Positions 63,601 to 64,000 of a DNA stretch of 64,000 nucleotides are shown here, piece after piece. The position numbers were made by a program, and so were the translations under genes. The notes beneath the pieces were generated by a model. That model was given only the letters and a program-made list of their open reading frames with translations, was not told where the DNA came from and made no database searches. Positions within the stretch are counted from its first letter, which is position 1, and every line of letters starts with the position of its first letter. Origin of the DNA: Ophthalmolycus amberensis (lineage: Eukaryota; Chordata; Actinopteri; Perciformes; Zoarcidae); contig JAFEUB010000775.1 in assembly GCA_024529925.1 (NCBI GenBank), forward strand, positions 186,001 through 250,000, read 5' to 3'.

Positions 63601-63952
63601 TTATTTTACTGGAACATCCCCAACACCTTCCATGATCAACATACCAAAGAGGTGCGTGTGTGTGTGTGTGTTTGTGTGTCTATATTAAGTGTTTTTGCTG
63701 TGAATTTGTCTCCTGCCAGCAGTGATGCTTTAAATCTTTACACATGCATTTAGGCTAGTCCAGGTAGAAAATAAAACAATCTAAAAAACACTGAAAGTCA
63801 CAAGCCGTCAAGAAGAGTGAGTCTATTTGTTCACATCGTACAGGCTGGGGGAGGTTACTCTGAAGGATGTTAAGGCAGCCGTGGATCGAGAGGGAAACTA
63901 CAGGTACCACTTCAAAGCCCTGGATCCTGAGTTTGGCACCGTGAAAGAAGAG
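57684..63952 (+). CDS. dixdc1: DIXDC1 (Ccd1), partial at the window end
   Basis: Nineteen exons, all in phase, before the window ends: 57684-57746, 58558-58687, 58819-58944, 59162-59393, 59652-59753, 60978-61081, 61166-61269, 61369-61455, 61710-61763, 61859-61909, 62010-62114, 62241-62294, 62429-62500, 62586-62627, 62731-62796, 63135-63281, 63412-63475, 63555-63651, 63844-63952; 603 codons. The N-terminus holds a calponin-homology domain (about 22-125: WVNCQLKRKPG, DLQDGVVLTQLIEIV, KNVAQVLQFI), then DIVDGNLKSVMRIILALAAHFKP. A coiled coil spans about 270-450 (LLLRGSLPEDEQ, HSRLDQSMEE), and a C-terminal DIX domain begins at KVLYFTGTSPTPS. DIXDC1 acts with Dishevelled and Axin in Wnt signalling through DIX polymerisation and binds actin. 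The last part of the DIX domain lies beyond position 64000. The N-terminal CH domain marks the long isoform. No frame break is present. Confidence 0.95.
59754..60977 (+). other. intron 5 of dixdc1
   Basis: A 1.2-kb intron without a recognisable exon. It has a G run (60686-60694), a short GT tract near 60738-60754 and otherwise plain AT-rich sequence. A short alternative exon for a DIX-only isoform could lie here, but I see no clear candidate. Confidence 0.4.
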
Positions 63953-64000
63953 GTAAGGGAAGGCTCTGACACGAATAGTCAACTTTAGCACTAGCCTGTG

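Overview
This is genomic DNA of a ray-finned fish, probably a percomorph teleost. Genes are split into many short exons with GT/AG borders and short introns. CA/TG microsatellites are abundant, and several dispersed repeats typical of teleost genomes are present. I rebuilt exons by eye from splice signals, reading-frame phase and remembered human or fish family sequences. No database search was run, so exon ends may be off by a few bases where several GT or AG choices exist.

Layout: layn (+, 1806-5357), a C-type lectin membrane receptor; alg9 (-, 7393-13274), an ER mannosyltransferase; fdxacb1 (-, 14866-17830); tomm40l (+, 19038-20934), a mitochondrial import pore; a BICD-like dynein adaptor of the bicdl2 type (-, 22963-26459); mia (+, 28069-29780), a secreted SH3-like protein; an alpha-B-crystallin gene (-, 31564-32520); cfap54 (+, 33830-56007), a 57-exon axonemal gene; and the 5' part of dixdc1 (+, from 57684), which runs off the window. 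layn, alg9, fdxacb1, cryab and dixdc1 lie in the same relative order as in the human 11q23 block. tomm40l, bicdl2, mia and cfap54 are additions, and SIK2, PPP2R1B, CFAP68/C11orf1 and HSPB2 are not seen where human has them. The genes do not form one pathway.

The most striking signal is nine separate one-base frame breaks in five genes (fdxacb1, tomm40l, mia, cryab and five in cfap54). Every one is an apparent extra base; none is a missing base or nonsense change. In each case removing one base restores both the family-like protein and the splice phase of the neighbouring exons. layn, alg9, the bicdl2-type gene and dixdc1 are intact. This looks much more like insertion errors in the assembly than pseudogenes, and an automatic gene caller would break these genes.

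Other points of interest are a hAT-type element with a perfect 8-bp target duplication in mia intron 1, a MITE nested in an older repeat in fdxacb1, a 5' half of tRNA-His in a cfap54 intron, a tryptophan-rich N-terminus in the crystallin, a degenerate repeat array in the layilin tail, and a cfap54 that ends about 500 residues short of the mammalian protein. I did not find a previously undescribed multi-gene system.
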